This document shows positions 40,816 to 53,631 of a DNA stretch of 64,000 bases, one piece after another. Positions within the stretch are counted from its first letter, which is position 1; each line of letters opens with the position of its first letter. The notes under the pieces were generated by a model. It searched no databases, was not told the origin of the DNA, and worked only from the letters and a program-made list of their open reading frames with translations. Source of the DNA: Auricularia sp. M13. Lineage: Eukaryota; Basidiomycota; Agaricomycetes; Auriculariales; Auriculariaceae. The stretch spans positions 1,736,001 through 1,800,000 of the forward strand of contig CM073203.1 of NCBI GenBank assembly GCA_037042915.1. Direction: 5' to 3'. Position numbers and translations under genes: made by a program.

Positions 40816-41589
40816 TTATAGTCTAGTGTAGGAGCGGATGGGGAAGACAGAGTGCGGTGACAACAGAGCGAGAGGATACTGCGGCCATGGTGTGTGAAAG
40901 CTTGACGAGCTCATGCGTGCAGATCGTCTTGACCCGCGGTCACAGCAGGCTGTATCATTCGGTGAGTTTCGCAACTCTAAAAGGAGGGATAAAAGCAGCG
41001 GGAACTCACCGCACGAGCCCTGCGCCGGCGGGACGCGGTCCCACCGCAATGCATGATGGTGAGAAAAGCGGGCGAGATGCCTTGGAAGAGCTCCTTTTCG
41101 ACTTCCTACCAGCGTCACATAGGAGCGTGAGCATGCTCTACCCGTGAAGGAAGCGAAACTCAAGCGCACCGAGTTAACATGCGGCAGCGAGTCGTGTTGA
41201 AGCTTCGCGATCGTGTCTGAGCTGATCACAGCAAGCGCGCGCGAGTGTGACGAGTCGACATCGACGTCGACGCCTTTGTAGCACCGCGCGCCGGCACCAG
41301 CGTCCACATTGCCTTCGTAGATGCTGTCGGCAACAACGGTCGCGCAGTCCGACGCGTCGTCGCGCTCGTAGTCGGAGAAGCACGAGCCGCGGAGAAGCAC
41401 AATCTCCTCGGGGTCGGATTCGTACGTGCCGGCCGCGCGCTCGTCACGCTCGGACTCAGAGAACGCGCAGCGCCGCGTGCTGGGCTCGGAGACGACGTCG
41501 AACTTGGTCGCGACGTCGCGTTTCGCCCGACGTGGCAGCGCGCGGCCGAGTGTCTTGCAGATGTGCGTGAGGAACTTCGAGGCGCGCAT
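40816..41589 (-). CDS. Hypothetical protein, acidic/Ser-rich
   Basis: An open frame of 257 residues starts MRASKFLTHICKTLGRALPRRAKRDV with a basic N-terminus. It is followed by a Ser/Asp/Glu-rich part (CAFSESERDERAAG, SDYERDDASDCATVV) and HSRALAVISSDTIAKLQHDS. The last third (from about residue 165) is less protein-like and could be intron or 3' flank read through. No domain was recognised. Codon usage in the first 150 residues is GC-rich in the third position like neighbouring genes, which supports coding there. Confidence 0.4.
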   Translation of the reverse strand: MRASKFLTHICKTLGRALPRRAKRDVATKFDVVSEPSTRRCAFSESERDERAAGTYESDPEEIVLLRGSCFSDYERDDASDCATVVADSIYEGNVDAGAGARCYKGVDVDVDSSHSRALAVISSDTIAKLQHDSLPHVNSVRLSFASFTGRACSRSYVTLVGSRKGALPRHLARFSHHHALRWDRVPPAQGSCGEFPLLLSLLLELRNSPNDTACCDRGSRRSARMSSSSFHTPWPQYPLALLSPHSVFPIRSYTRL

Positions 41590-42022
41590 TCACGTTCAAG
41601 CACGGCTGGGACGCTGATCGGTGGCAGATGCTGGGCTGTACTGAGTCGGCGGCTTCCGCCGTGGGCGTCGTCGAAGATGGAGACGGAGGAGGAGCGAGGA
41701 GGGAAAGGGGCGGAGGATGCCGCCCTTCCGCGGATCGGTGGTCTTAACATCCAGCGCCTAAGCCTGAGCCCCTGATTGAGGCGGAAGGTGAGCGTGACGG
41801 CCTCGGTGATCATGCTTTGTGGATGTGGAAGGGTGAGAGCGTGAAAAGATAAATTCGAAGGCGAAGTTTGATTGCAGGTAGACAGACGACTATGCAATTC
41901 AATCCGCAGATACTGACCACCAGACGGCGGAAGATGGTGTGTGAAAGATGCTCGAATGGCCATTGAATTCAAATAGAGCACAGTACGCGCTAAAATAGGG
42001 TAAACTGACCAGAGTATATATC

Positions 42023-45000
42023 CTAATAGTTACTCGATCCACCTCCACCGCGACCAGTCTGCTGCTGCTCAGCCTCATCGAGCATGCCCATATTCCCCAT
42101 GAAGCGCTGCCACGGAATGTCGAGAGTCGTGCCGGCTGGTAATGGCGCATCTTGCCACGGCAACGGCTTCAAGCTGCCATTGCCGACATTCAAATCCGGA
42201 TTCCATGGAGGGAGCTGCGAGAAGTCGGGCATAGTCTGCATGGGCGCGTCGGGATTCGGCGCAAACATGTTGAGGTCGAGAGGGGGACCGGAGGGGGCAG
42301 GATGGGGAAAGGTAGGTTGGGTGTTCCACATATTGAAGGTCTGCTGGGGGAGCACTTGCTGCTGCTGCTGCTGCTCGTTGCCAGGAGGCGGGAAGTAGGA
42401 GGATAAGAGCGCGGCGAAGATGTCGTCTCCTTGGCCCGCTGCAAGATTCTGGACACCGAGTGCGAGATCCGGGAGGGACGACGGGCCTGCCTGTGGCTGA
42501 GAGGCGTCGAAGTTTGACGCCGCGCCGATGTTGGCTTGTGTCGTGTCTGCGGGCGAGGCGGAAGACGCGCGGGAAAGCGGCGAGCTCGTATTGCTGGTGC
42601 TCGCCGAGCTGTCGGCGCGGCGGTCCACAAGACGCGTTTGCCCCCACAGGAACTTCAAGCCCCTTTCCTCCTTGTCGGTATAGACGCGAGGAGGCGAGGT
42701 ACTCGACGTGGCCTTGAAGGTTGTGTAGGCCTGCTGCGCTCTCAATCGCATCTTGCGGAGGTAATCCTGCAGGTAGAGTTAGACGTCTACGGCGGTTCAT
42801 ACGTGGCGCGCATGCGTACAATGCATCTAGATATGCGCTGCGATTGCGGCGCAACTTGCTCGAAGACCTCGCACATGCGATCGAGTTCGACCCACGCTGG
42901 CGGCGCAAGGCCGCACCCAGGCGACTTGGCGACGATGGAGCCCAGCACGAGACACGCGGAGAAGCTCTGGCTCCAGAAGTCCCAGAAGCGCAGCGCGAGC
43001 GGGCACTGGGTGTACAGCGCGCGCGTGCTCGCCGTGATGGAGAACGCACAGCGAAATGCCACCAATACAGACTGCGCGTACTTGCTCTTCAGCGGGTCCT
43101 CGGGGTGTTCCATCACCGCGTTCGCAAAGAAGCCACGGTGCAGGATAAGGAGCACTACGCAGACCAAAGGGATGAGATAACCCGGACTGCGGATTGGAGC
43201 CGTACTTGTGCACGTACGTTCTTGGGTGAGCGCGAATATTGTATGGCGCTGCAGCAGGACGACCGCTGAAATCCCGGGCTCGATTTGTCCCGCGTTGACG
43301 ATGCGGAGTCCGTCGCTGACCGGATGCTCACGTATGAGGCGGTCCAGTCGCAGTACCGTCGCGTAGGTGAGCGGTGCGACGCCAAAGGCCTGGTCCATCA
43401 CTTTCAGCATAACCTGCTGGTTGAATGTGTGGATCCAGTGCCGGACTGCGGCGATAGCAAGCTGTCTTAGCCGCTGTAGTGATGGTCCGACTACGGACGG
43501 GACGCACATGAACTTTGCCACTGCCCTTCGCTGTTCTGCGATTTCTCGGTGTCGGACGCGACCTTTGCGTCCACGTGCACCTGCGTAAAGCTTGGCGGTC
43601 GCCCAAACGCGAGACTCGTCCAGGCGTCGTAGGACGCAACTTCCCACTGCGATAATGATCAGCAGCTGCACAGCCTCGATGAACCAGATTCATGACGTAC
43701 GAAAAGCAATCTCCGTCGTTGTTGCTCGACTTCAGGCAAGTTCCATGGCGTGTCGTCGCGGTGCAATCCAAGCTGTGAGAAGATTCGGTTAGCTCAGATC
43801 CCAGAAATGACTTGAAAACGGACACTTTGACAGAGCTGAGCGTTGAGTCCGAGGAGGCTGTAGCAGGTCGTCGCGCTGTTCGGATGATCGCACATCTGCA
43901 AGAACGTCGACATCATATGCTGCAGGACCTCAGTCAGCCACAGCGTCCGCGCTCGTATCAAGCGCAGTCCGCGTACAATTGCCCGCACAGCTTGTATCGA
44001 GGGCCGGTCGAGCACGGAGTCCAAGCCAAGCGCGACGCGCGCCAGCTGGTAGTAATTTGACGCCTCTGTGTTGTACGGCGGACGATTGAGGTCGACCATG
44101 CATCCGATCGCGAGCACCACTAGCATGTTACATTCGTTAGTCAACTATCTCCGCGGCGGCGCTTGTGGTCGGGCCACTTACTAAAGAGGACTCCCAAGTC
44201 ATGCGACGTGATCTCATAGACATTCACAGCGGTGCCGGCGTACACCCGCCAGAAGATCGTCTCGGCAAACTCGACTTGCGGGATGGGGGCATACATCCAT
44301 GCAGCATCGCGGTAGTACGCTTCGACGAGGTGCCAGGCCTGCGCCGCGGGAGGGAGCCAACCGGCGAGCTTGTTGGAGACCTTTTCACGCCCGTCGCGAA
44401 TGGAGGTCATGGGAAACCCGCCGCCGAGGAGGAAGAGGTCGACCGGGAGTGCGCAAGTAGATGCTGGTGTCTCCGCGGGCGCTTCAATCTGCCGCAGAGT
44501 TGAGCTCGGATACGTCACACCCGTTGTAACACACCACGCAAAACTCACCGATATCAGATACTAGTCATTCAGAAGTTCAGCGTGATGTTCTTCGAAATGT
44601 GAGGAGGGCTTACATCCGAAGCCGCGTGTTGGCCAAAGAAGTGTGCCCGCTGACCAAGCGTGAGAGTCCCCAACGAATCAGTGATTGCCTCCGTCCCATC
44701 CTTAATGGACGCTGCGACGTGCTGGGTCGGTGGTGGGGCCTTGAGGTGCATGAGCTCGTCGGTAAGGAGAGGGTGCTTTTCGTTCGAGATCTGAGCTTGC
44801 AGCGTAGCGAGAGCGTCCTCTAATTCTGCGATGCGCTTGGACATCTGGAACAGGTCAATGTCGCAAAGCACACGGGGAATTGGCTGTACCCACCGCCTCG
44901 ATTTTCTCATGCAAGTGTTGGGTGTCCGCCAGGACAAACCTAGAAAGACGGCGTAAGCACTGCAAGACGCAGAGAGCAAGGCGTGGGCTTGCCGATTTCC

Positions 45001-45282
45001 AGGTCCAGCAGCGAGCGTCCCTTTGCGATGAACTCAGCCCAACGCGTCGTACTGTTGTAGACGAACGCACCGCTAGGACATATGGCCGCGCATCCTCGCT
45101 TGCAACAGGACGAGCAGGGCAGCCGCCTGTCGCATTTGAGCTTGAGTCTGCGGCATTCTGGTAGATAGGATAATGCTGTCAGCGGGCTATCCTAAGGATC
45201 GTCGTCCGGGGTAGCACGTACCTGCGCAAGACATGGGCCCGCGGCTGCGTCGTTTAGACTCTTCTTGTCTGGGCATGTCCAT
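42023..45282 (-). CDS. Zn(2)-C6 fungal-type transcription factor
   Basis: Starts at 45282 (MDMPRQEESKRRSRGPMSCA). After one intron the binuclear cluster reads CAECRRLKLKCD-RRLPCSSCCKRGCAAIC (split by the intron after the first Cys), the Cys6 pattern of Gal4-type DNA-binding domains. A coiled-coil dimerisation segment follows (MSKRIAELEDALATLQAQI, about 44850). The middle-homology region has AWHLVEAYYRDAAWMYAP and FAETIFWRVYAG (about 44250-44340), typical of the Fungal_trans domain, then MLVVLAIGCMVDLN and YYQLARVALGLDSVLDRPS. The C-terminus (42023-42750) is Ser/Pro/Gln-rich with a Q-run and ends GGGGSSNY, likely an activation domain. Six or more introns interrupt it; exact junctions were not all fixed. 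Targets are unknown. Confidence 0.88.
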
Positions 45283-46560
45283 AGGCACCTTAGGGCCTGT
45301 AGCAGAGCTGGGTGTGGATGTGGCCGTCTCTTTGGCGTCGCTGCGCATGTTTAAAGGAAGTCAAGAATGAAATTCCGGCCAGTGCCGCGCAAATCCTTGC
45401 CGCAGCAAGCCTGTGGCCTTGCAGCGCCACAATTTTTGAGCGCCATGCTGGTGAAACGAGCCGAAGCCGATTGGACAAATGGCAATGGCTCTCATTTCAA
45501 AATCCGGTGATTCGCGTCAGCATCCCCGGATTCGTCGTCCGCCGCGATCCTGGCAAGGCCTCCCCAGTCGCAATTCAGTGTTCATTCAAAGCTAGGTGAA
45601 TAGGTATTTAAGTCGATACTCAGAATCTTTAGCAAAGTAAGGGTTGAAATCCCGTTTTTGCAGATGTTGCTAAGGCGATCATATCAAGTCATCATCCTCT
45701 TTCGCACAATGATTCACGATGGATCCGCAAGCGCTCCGGCTACTAAACACACGCGCTTGACTCAGTATTTGTCAGCAACGTTGTCATGCTGGCACATACT
45801 GGCTTGAGTCTTGGCGGCGGGGACCTCAAGGATGCGCGCGTGAAAGGTCTTAGTACTATTAGATACACTATACATGGTCACCGGAACGCACTCCCACAAT
45901 TTATAGTCGTCCTCGCCTAGCCCAGCTTTCCACTTCCAAACGATCCAAAGCTCCGTCCGGTACTAAGTTACTGTATACTGTGAGACGGGCATAGATCTTC
46001 GAGCTAAACAATTAGGCGTCAAACAGATCCTCGGCGGATCCAGCACGCGATAGAGCGATTTCCCCGCGAGTCCATGATGGGGGAATCCACTGGACTCGTG
46101 GAGATTTTCGCAGAGTGACTCGAGATCGGTCTGAGCGCTGGATGTTAAAAATTAACCGGTGAGATGTGCAAACCATCGGTGCTACGTCGTCCAAAAGAGT
46201 CATGTCGTAGTCTGCGGGACACAACCACTACTACAGTGCTCCCTTATACCGGCGGAGCGGACAGCCATGATGTCGTGATAGACGACATATTACTAATACA
46301 ACATTACTGGAGCAGGCGACAATGCTGAAGCTCCATTCGAGTGTGCGCAGATGTATTCTAGTGTGAGGAGACATTTTTCGGTGCCAGGTGCACTTGCAAT
46401 GCGTACGAGAACTGCATCGCTGGTCTTGCGGTCGGCGACACGCCGGACATTGCTGATGCCTCCGCGGACACTTGCTTCCGTTCTTCTACTCCCAAAGTTC
46501 CTTTGCCACATGAGCGCGACCACACAGACGGCAGGTCTTCAAAATTTCGAAGCTATTCGT
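45283..46560. other. Intergenic, no gene recognised
   Basis: About 1.3 kb upstream of the Zn(2)-C6 gene and of the coiled-coil gene. Third-position composition is AT-richer than in genes. A plus-strand frame at 46350-46560 (MYSSVRRHFSVPGALAMRT) could be a first exon of the coiled-coil gene but no in-frame junction was found. Confidence 0.4.
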
Positions 46561-49500
46561 GCGTTAACGGCATATAGGCAACATCCGTCGCCACAATTGA
46601 GCCGCCGCCTGACTGCTACGCCGCCCACCTCGAGGAGCTGCCAAAACCGGGCTCGCGTATCTTCGGAGCGCAAAACGCTCTAGCGCTCGCGATAATCGTC
46701 AACGACATGGACCCGGACTCCCAAAAGCACATTCAGCATCTGCGCGAAGACATTCGCGCACTTGCGTCGCAGGTATGTAATGCAGGCGGTGCACGCAAAA
46801 TCTCTCTGCGACCCTGAACAATTACCCGCAGAATGAAAATCTTGATATATACTCACGCATGATGTACCATGCAGCAGTACGTTCGCTCGTTCAATGATGA
46901 TCGACAGCGGCCGCTAAGGACGCTTGAAAACGTTAGCGTCGGTCACTTCAGGAGGTCAACAGACTAACCGAACGGGAATCTGTGGCGGCGAAGCAGATCG
47001 TGAGTTTTTGCGCAGGCCCAAACCGCTAGAACTTGATATCGTTCTTCCTTGTGCTGACCAAAATGACAGGCAGATAGCGAGGCCGCCTGCCTGTCTCTGA
47101 GGCAGGCCGTCGAAAAACTTCAGCTGGTCTGGCCTCTTCACTTTCACACGTGTACTTGACTAGTAGCTAATGGGTGTGCACAGGAAGTTGCGGCCTTCGC
47201 GGAAAAGCTCGTGGCGGCCCAGACCACGATTGCACAGGCCGAAGCGCGCCATCTCGGCGCCGTTGAGAAGCATGCGGCGTCTATAACGGAGGTGTGTCAT
47301 CGTCCTCTATCCTTGTTATTACCGTGATACTTAGGTGCCCTGAAGGTCGGCGAGCTTCGGAGCAAACTGCAGGAAGTAAGAGCCTTACTCAAGACGACGA
47401 CTGATGAGCGGGACGCCTGCAAAGTTGAAGTACGTTCGGCCGCTCAGAGATGTAGAAGAACGTCGAAATGCTGAACGTGAACTAATAGCTGAGCTCCCTC
47501 CATCTCAGCTTAGATCAAGCAACACTAAATGCCCAGTCAGAAAAGAACAGAGCAGCAGCGGACCTGGCGCAGCTCACCGCCAAGTTCTCCGCGAGTCTTA
47601 GCGAGGTGCGTCGCAGTACTGTGCCTGCCGCCCAAATTATCTTCACCATTATCAACTCACACATGAAAAGGTCGAGAATCTCCAATCTGAAATCACCACT
47701 CAGAAGGACTCGACGAAAGCGCTCCAAGTCATGAACACCGGCCTCAGCGCACAACTCGCCCTAGTCACCGCTGAGCGCGAAACTATTGTGGTGCGGCTCG
47801 ATGCGCTCGGACGGGAACGTGACGCTCTCGCGGCAGGCAACACCAGTCTCGACGAACGGCTCGTTCAGGTCGGCACCGAGCGCGACACCATCGCGGCGCG
47901 TCTCAACGCACTGGAGGGAGAACGTGACGCACTCTCGAACAGCAACACCGATCTCAATGAACGACTTGCTCGATTCGACGCCGAGCGTGAAACGATCACC
48001 GCACAACTCGAGATGCTCAGGAGGGAGCGTGACGAGTTTGCGACAGGCAACATCGGGCTGAGCGCACAACTCGCTCAGGTCAATGCTGAGAGCCAATCCA
48101 TCGCGGAGCAGCTCACCGCTCTGGGAGCGAAACGCGATGCGCTCGATGCGCTCGCGGCCGAGGTAAGGGTCATTTCCCGGGATTCATGTGGCTCATGGAC
48201 TGGCTGAGCCAGGCGAGCGACTCCAAGACGAAGTTGGAGCTGTCCTCCGTCAACTGCAGCCGACTGCAGGAAGAACTCCACACTCTCCAGAAGACGGTGC
48301 GTGCGCCCTCAGTGATTCATTGTTTCTCAGTTGTACGATTCAACGGCGGCTGTGCAGGTTTGCGATCTGAAGGCGGAACGCGACCAAGCAAAGATGTCCT
48401 CATCCGACGTTCAGAAACTCGAAGGGCAGATCGGCCACCTGCGGAATAGTGTGCGTCACTGAAGCTGCCATAATTAAGTGTTTAGTCACGCAATCGCTCA
48501 TTATGATCGGCGGCTGGCGCAGGTGGAGTTTTGGAAGTCGAAGTTTAATACGGCGAATGCGGCCGTCGACTCATACTCCAAGAAGTGGTCTGATATAGAG
48601 GCGCAACACGTAGTCGTGCGTCCGCATATCATTTCGTCTGAGTTGACGCTGATTCCTCGTTCGTTCCTAGGAGCAAGAGCGCCTGAATAACCTCCTATCA
48701 ACTGAACGCGACAGCGTCCGTTGCTCCCACTTCTTTACGCTGGAAAAGAAAACTTACTTGGATGTTCTAGGTAGAAGCGTGGAAACGTGCGGCACGGATT
48801 TCGGAAGTACAAGATAGGCTCCTGCGGCAAAATGTCCTGCAGGAACGCAAGGTTCTCCAAAACGAGTGCGACAGGCTGAAGAAGGAGCTCCAAGGTCTCC
48901 AGAAGGAGCGCGACGAGCTCAAGACAGTGAACGAAACTCTTCTACGGGAGATGAACGGACTCCGACAGAGCGTACGTGGAATTCTCTCAATATGGGGGTA
49001 CCCTCATCAGCGACTTCATCAGAGGGATGACGCCAGGCGTACTGCGTCGAAGTGGCAATCTATGCATGACCGCGCCAACAACGAGCTTATGACGAGCAAG
49101 AAGGAGGCCGAGCTCAAGGCCTCCGAGTGCCAAAGCAAAGCTGCCGAAGTCGAAATGCAGTCGGCGGAATGTCTGAAGCTCAATGCGCAGGTAGGTCACC
49201 GCACCGCATACTGCTACTTGATCCTTCACCCGAGTCTTCATATTTCTAGCTCAAGCGAACGAAGGAAATCCTCGACAAAAACCGTATCGGCCTCGAAAGG
49301 AACTTAATCGCGGTACTGCGTCGGCACTTCCGAGTAACGTGCAGCGTCTTATGAGTGTTTCAGCTAAAGACCGTTACGTTGCAAGCCACTGAAAACCAGG
49401 AGCAGGTTGATCGCTTGACTTCACGAGTGAGATCTTATTATTATTTTGTGTCTTATTGAAGCCGACTACGAGGCGCGAAGGTATTTGAGCAGGATACGCA

Positions 49501-50179
49501 GCTCAAGACTTTGTATCGGTCCCGGGACACACTGAAATCTCAGGCGAGCAGAATCTCGTTGTCACTTTCTTAACTCACGCAAGGCAGGTCAACCAACTTA
49601 AAAAGTTACTCGAACCCGCTCAGAGGGAAGTCTCGAGACTCCGCGGTGAAGAAGCGCAGGCTGCACAGGTATGCATGAGACATGTGTTGCGTCCAGCACT
49701 GCCAGTCTGAAGCCGTCAGTTACGCCAAGATTTTCTGCTTGAAACGGAGCAACACGCAAGAGCCAGACAAAACGTGTCGTGCACTTGGAAAGGCGGCGCA
49801 CTCTGGCTGATCGAGCAACTGTTAGGTTCTCAAACTTGAAGAATCGTTGCGGTCATCTGGACTCGACAACGCCGCGCTTCAGGCGAAGGCAAGTTTATTT
49901 CTCTCTCTACGTCCTTCTTAGCCTGGCTGAATCGAGTTTTCCAGATCGAGAAACTGAAATGGCATCTGGGTCACGAACGCAAGCGTACAGGCAGTGTGCT
50001 CGAGGTCAAGGACGTGCGAGCAGAAAACAAACTCCTTTGCGCACAGGTACGCTTATAGACGAACCATGCACGCCTCTCACGCCGCGTAGATTGATGAACT
50101 GGAGAAGGAAAATGCGAAACTTCAAGCCGAGGCAAGTGATTTCCCTCTGAATTTTCACCGGGAATTGACCGTTGCTTAG
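46561..50179 (+). CDS. Coiled-coil protein with many small exons
   Basis: A chain of short exons, most joined in phase 0, encodes almost continuous heptads. The first firm exon ends at 46772 and reads PKPGSRIFGAQNALALAIIVNDMDPDSQ...LREDIRALASQ; its upstream limit (about 46560) is uncertain and an internal ATG lies at 46707. Later exons include EVNRLTERESVAAKQ, EVAAFAEKLVAAQ, VGELRSKLQEVRALLKTTTDE and LDQATLNAQSEKNRAAADLAQ. An exon at 47690-48160 holds four 35-residue repeats. Further exons run to IDELEKENAKLQAE and a stop at 50179 (or 50215 if a GC-AG intron is used). At least one, perhaps two introns start with GCAAGT after AAG or GAG (49889, 50132). The predicted rod resembles myosin/SMC-like or golgin-like coils but no head domain was seen, so function is open. 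Confidence 0.65.
47743..48162 (+). repeat. Four tandem 105-bp repeats encoding 35-residue coiled-coil units
   Basis: Units begin at 47743, 47848, 47953 and 48058, exactly 105 bp apart. Each encodes five heptads of the form LxxRLxxxxxERDTIxxxL...ERDALxxxN. Protein is conserved better than DNA, and length is kept to the base. Confidence 0.92.
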
Positions 50180-50215
50180 CTCTGCAATGCGAAAAAAGGC
50201 ATGAAGCACACCTGA

Positions 50216-50985
50216 GACGGCGGTATACAGTACTACATGGAATGGTTGTGTGTACAAACACCCTGAAGCATTCTTGTTCGTATGGCCCGTGGTTCGCAGT
50301 GTTCGATCCGAAAGGTCACCTTAACGCCACGGCGCGGCGCGCTCGTATTGGCGTAAACCAACATCAGGGAGACTTCCGTAGTTTCGCACAGTCTGTATCA
50401 CAGGGAGAGCTGGGATTACGCTTCGGATCAAGTCGTCGGTCGAAGCATGCGTGGCTGCGAGCACCCAGTACAGTGACTATATAACTGCTCGTCCGAGCGC
50501 ATATTTGAGCATACGCGGACGCGAGTACCCGGAAAAATAGCTCCTAACAACTCTGGGATTACTCTGGCCGAATTCTGCTGGGAAGCATGCCACGACAAGC
50601 GCCTCCGACGTCAGTGTTAACCAATTCACCCAATACACTGCACATAGTGAGGGTGCATGACCTATGGGCCTTGGTTGTCCATTTTCATATTTGGATTCGC
50701 GTGGTATAGGAGGACCTTGTTTGAAACCACATCCTGCCAAAGCGCTCGAAGTCGAAGCAAGAGAATTTTTTCAGCGACCCCAAGATTTTTGGAAACAGGG
50801 GCCTTCATTCAATATGTTGATACTGTCTATTCGAAAATGTTCGTGGCGTGTTGGCAGGACACATCGGGACAACATGATTTCAGGCTCCGATAAACGGCTT
50901 TTTGCTAGAGATGTCTACCGCGCGTGCTCATAAAATTGGTAATGGACATCATTCGAGGCTTCTACTCGCGCTTACAGCACTTCTG
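50216..50985. other. Intergenic, no gene recognised
   Basis: About 770 bp between the coiled-coil gene and RPA12, no recognisable coding sequence. It should contain the RPA12 promoter; no TATA element was evident. Confidence 0.4.
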
Positions 50986-51456
50986 ATGCCAGGCTCACTG
51001 CTATTCTGCCCACATTGTGGCACCCTGCTCGATTTGCCCAGGATGAATGAAGACACAGTCAAGTGTGACCAATGCGGCCACATTGAGCCTTCCTCCTGTG
51101 CGTCGCTGTTCACATTAATCCCATATTAAACCCCTCTTATCTACTTCTCCTAGCATACGATAACATCAAGATCGTAACCCGATCCCATCCCGACGCATTC
51201 CCGAGCGTGCTCCGCCAGAAGCGCAAAACACAGACGCAAACATCAGGAGAAGCTCTGCTGCGCGTCAAGGAAAAATGTCCTGCCTGCGGCCACAACGAGG
51301 CGCTCGCAAAAGAACTCCAGTTGCGAAGCGCGGACGAAGGGTCGACCATTCTTTACACTGTGGGTTTCGACTTGTATTTCGAGCTGGCCTCGCTCATGTG
51401 TTCTTTCATCACCGCAGTGCGCGGACTGCAAGCACCGTTGGACTGTCAACAACTGA
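50986..51456 (+). CDS. RPA12: DNA-directed RNA polymerase I subunit RPA12
   Basis: Three exons, 50986-51097, 51154-51359 and 51418-51456, encode 118 residues, close to the about 125 of yeast Rpa12. The N-terminal zinc ribbon is MPGSLLFCPHCGTLLDLP...VKCDQCGH (CxxC...CxxC). The C-terminal TFIIS-like ribbon is CPACGHNEAL followed by LRSADEGSTILYT and CADCKHRW, with the Asp-Glu of the acidic hairpin that supports RNA cleavage by Pol I. The protein belongs to the core Pol I enzyme in the nucleolus, where it aids proofreading and termination of rRNA synthesis. The gene looks intact and is a single-copy housekeeping marker in an otherwise accessory region. Confidence 0.95.
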
Positions 51457-53631
51457 AACCGGGGATTGCATTGCACAACGTTGTGCGCGGTCCCGCCACG
51501 TCCCGCATGGTGCCAGTACTCCCGCTTCAAGCATCACGCTTCTATCACATTCTCTGATACTCGCCGAGTGGTTGCGCATCGTGATGGAAATAACGACTTG
51601 GACCCGTGCTTTCGTTTTCGAACTCATGTCTGATCAGGCAACACGCCCCTCGCCTCAACGCTCCCTGCTTGGCGGTCGCGCAGGAAACGGCATCGGATAA
51701 ACTGCTGTTCTTGTCTTATCTTCTCAGTATGCAACTCGTCCTCTTCAAGCTTCTGGAACGAGATGAGAGTCGATGCATTGCACCGCCCCAGCGCCCATCG
51801 TCCGGGTACACCGCCAGTCGAAAGCAGCGGTCGTGGCGTGATCGCGGCGGTCGGATGGCGAGCCCTGCAAGCGCGACCCCGCGTGGCCGACTGTGCGAGC
51901 CTCGTAAAGGGCTCGAAATCTTCACTTGCACGAGAGTCGTATCAGCAGGTTTCTTGGGCGGTCCCGGCTACGGGTTAATTTGGAACCCGTGTGCCATCAT
52001 TCTTTGACAGCGCAGCTACGAGCTCGCTGCGAGCTCGTGCGTAGGCCCGCTCCGATGGCAGTGTGGCATGCCTCGAATAGGCATACTGCAAGGTCGTGCC
52101 AACCTCATCGTAGAAACCTTCAATCGAGCTCTTGGGCACGCTCTGACCAGCTTGCTCAGGGTGTTCAAGATTGCAATTCCGCGGAGACGGTGTGTTTTGG
52201 TAGGAAATAAATGTATTATGCAAACTAATTAAGATGTACGGAACACTCTGACCAGTACTACATGAAAATAAAGTGAACTGTGGGACGTACAGAGGGGCGT
52301 CGATAGGAGCTACGCGTTCCGAGGTTTACATCTGAAAGATAATCAATTCCAAGGTTATAGAGCATGCCATGCGGACATACGCAATACGAATCGAGAACAG
52401 CCCGAACGAGGGAAAGCGACACATGCAACTGCATAATGACTGTGAAAAATGCTTAGCCAGTGCACGGGCGATGGCGGCTGAGGTGTACTTACCATATTGG
52501 CGCTGCAATGTGTGGCAAACTCTACGAACCGCGTCAGCTAAGCAAATGCGACAGTGGGCTCGCACGTACCAGATACGCTGCAGAGCGGCAGTGCATCCAC
52601 ACAGTGGTGTGTGCGGGACGGATCTGTGCTCCCACATCCTTGCGCGAGACACGTCGTTTCGACCGAAGAGCAAGTTGGAATCACCGGAGCGAGCCGTTTT
52701 GTTGATTTGTACTTGAGATTTGAGCTCAGCAAGGTTTCGGAATTCGGAAGCAAGTCTCAAGCGTCGACTCTGGAGCCTGCTGCCTCCACTCCCGCACATA
52801 CCAAGAGGGTGGCCGGAAAGCATCATCTCCTTGATTTTTTTACATAGTTTATTATATATATTCATTAGGCCGCGAGCACTCTGGGCGGTCGAGCCAGGAG
52901 TTGTGGCATGGACTCGGACTTGCGCAGCTTGAGTCTTGAACATTGAATGTTGGACTTGGAACTATGGAAGCCGCAAGTGGTTCTCAATGTACGGGACTTT
53001 AAAGGGGCCTTTCATGCAGGCGGCCGGTGACCTCGTGCACAAGGCAGTCCCAATGGCACAGACAGAGGCCAGCGGCGTGCATGTAAGCGTATCTGCGATG
53101 TGCGGGCATGCGTGCACCGGAAATGGTCGGAGATCTGGATCCGTCACAACCAAGTGCACAATGTCATGTAGTGCACGGATGAGGAAGTAAGCGGCAAGCA
53201 CTTGCAAGAGCACTCGGCGAGGTCGACTACGAGCTCGCAGCAAGCTCGCAGTGCAAGCTTGTAACAAAGTCGCGGCAATCCCGAAGCGATGTCGTACATT
53301 AGGTCATCACAAACACGCCCTTGCGAACCCGCTAGCCTCTCAAGCTCGTACGGCGGTGTACAGTGGCACAGGGAATTGCATCCGATTGAGCTGTGGACGA
53401 CGGCATTGCTGAACCACCGCGCCGTGTTTGCCTAGTGTTTGCCCCATCTGGATGGAGGAATCTGATTCTTGGTCGCTTCGGATCATCATGAACCCTGTTC
53501 AGACCCTCAGAGACGGCCAGTTCAAGTTGATGCGCTGTGTTCCACTGCCAATCACACCGGCCTCGCTCGGGTTATAAACTAGGTGAGCTACTTTTGCCAG
53601 CTTGCGTGATATCTCAGTTTCCTCTGGCGAA
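51457..53631. other. Long interval without a recognised gene
   Basis: About 2.2 kb. A minus-strand frame at 51975-52223 ends EGFYDEVGTTLQYAYSRHA...RSELVAALSKNDGTRVPN and looks protein-like, perhaps a last exon of an unrecognised gene. A longer minus-strand frame at 52326-52943 (KIKEMMLSGHPLGMCG...) has no known relatives I can name. Nothing else stood out. Confidence 0.3.
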
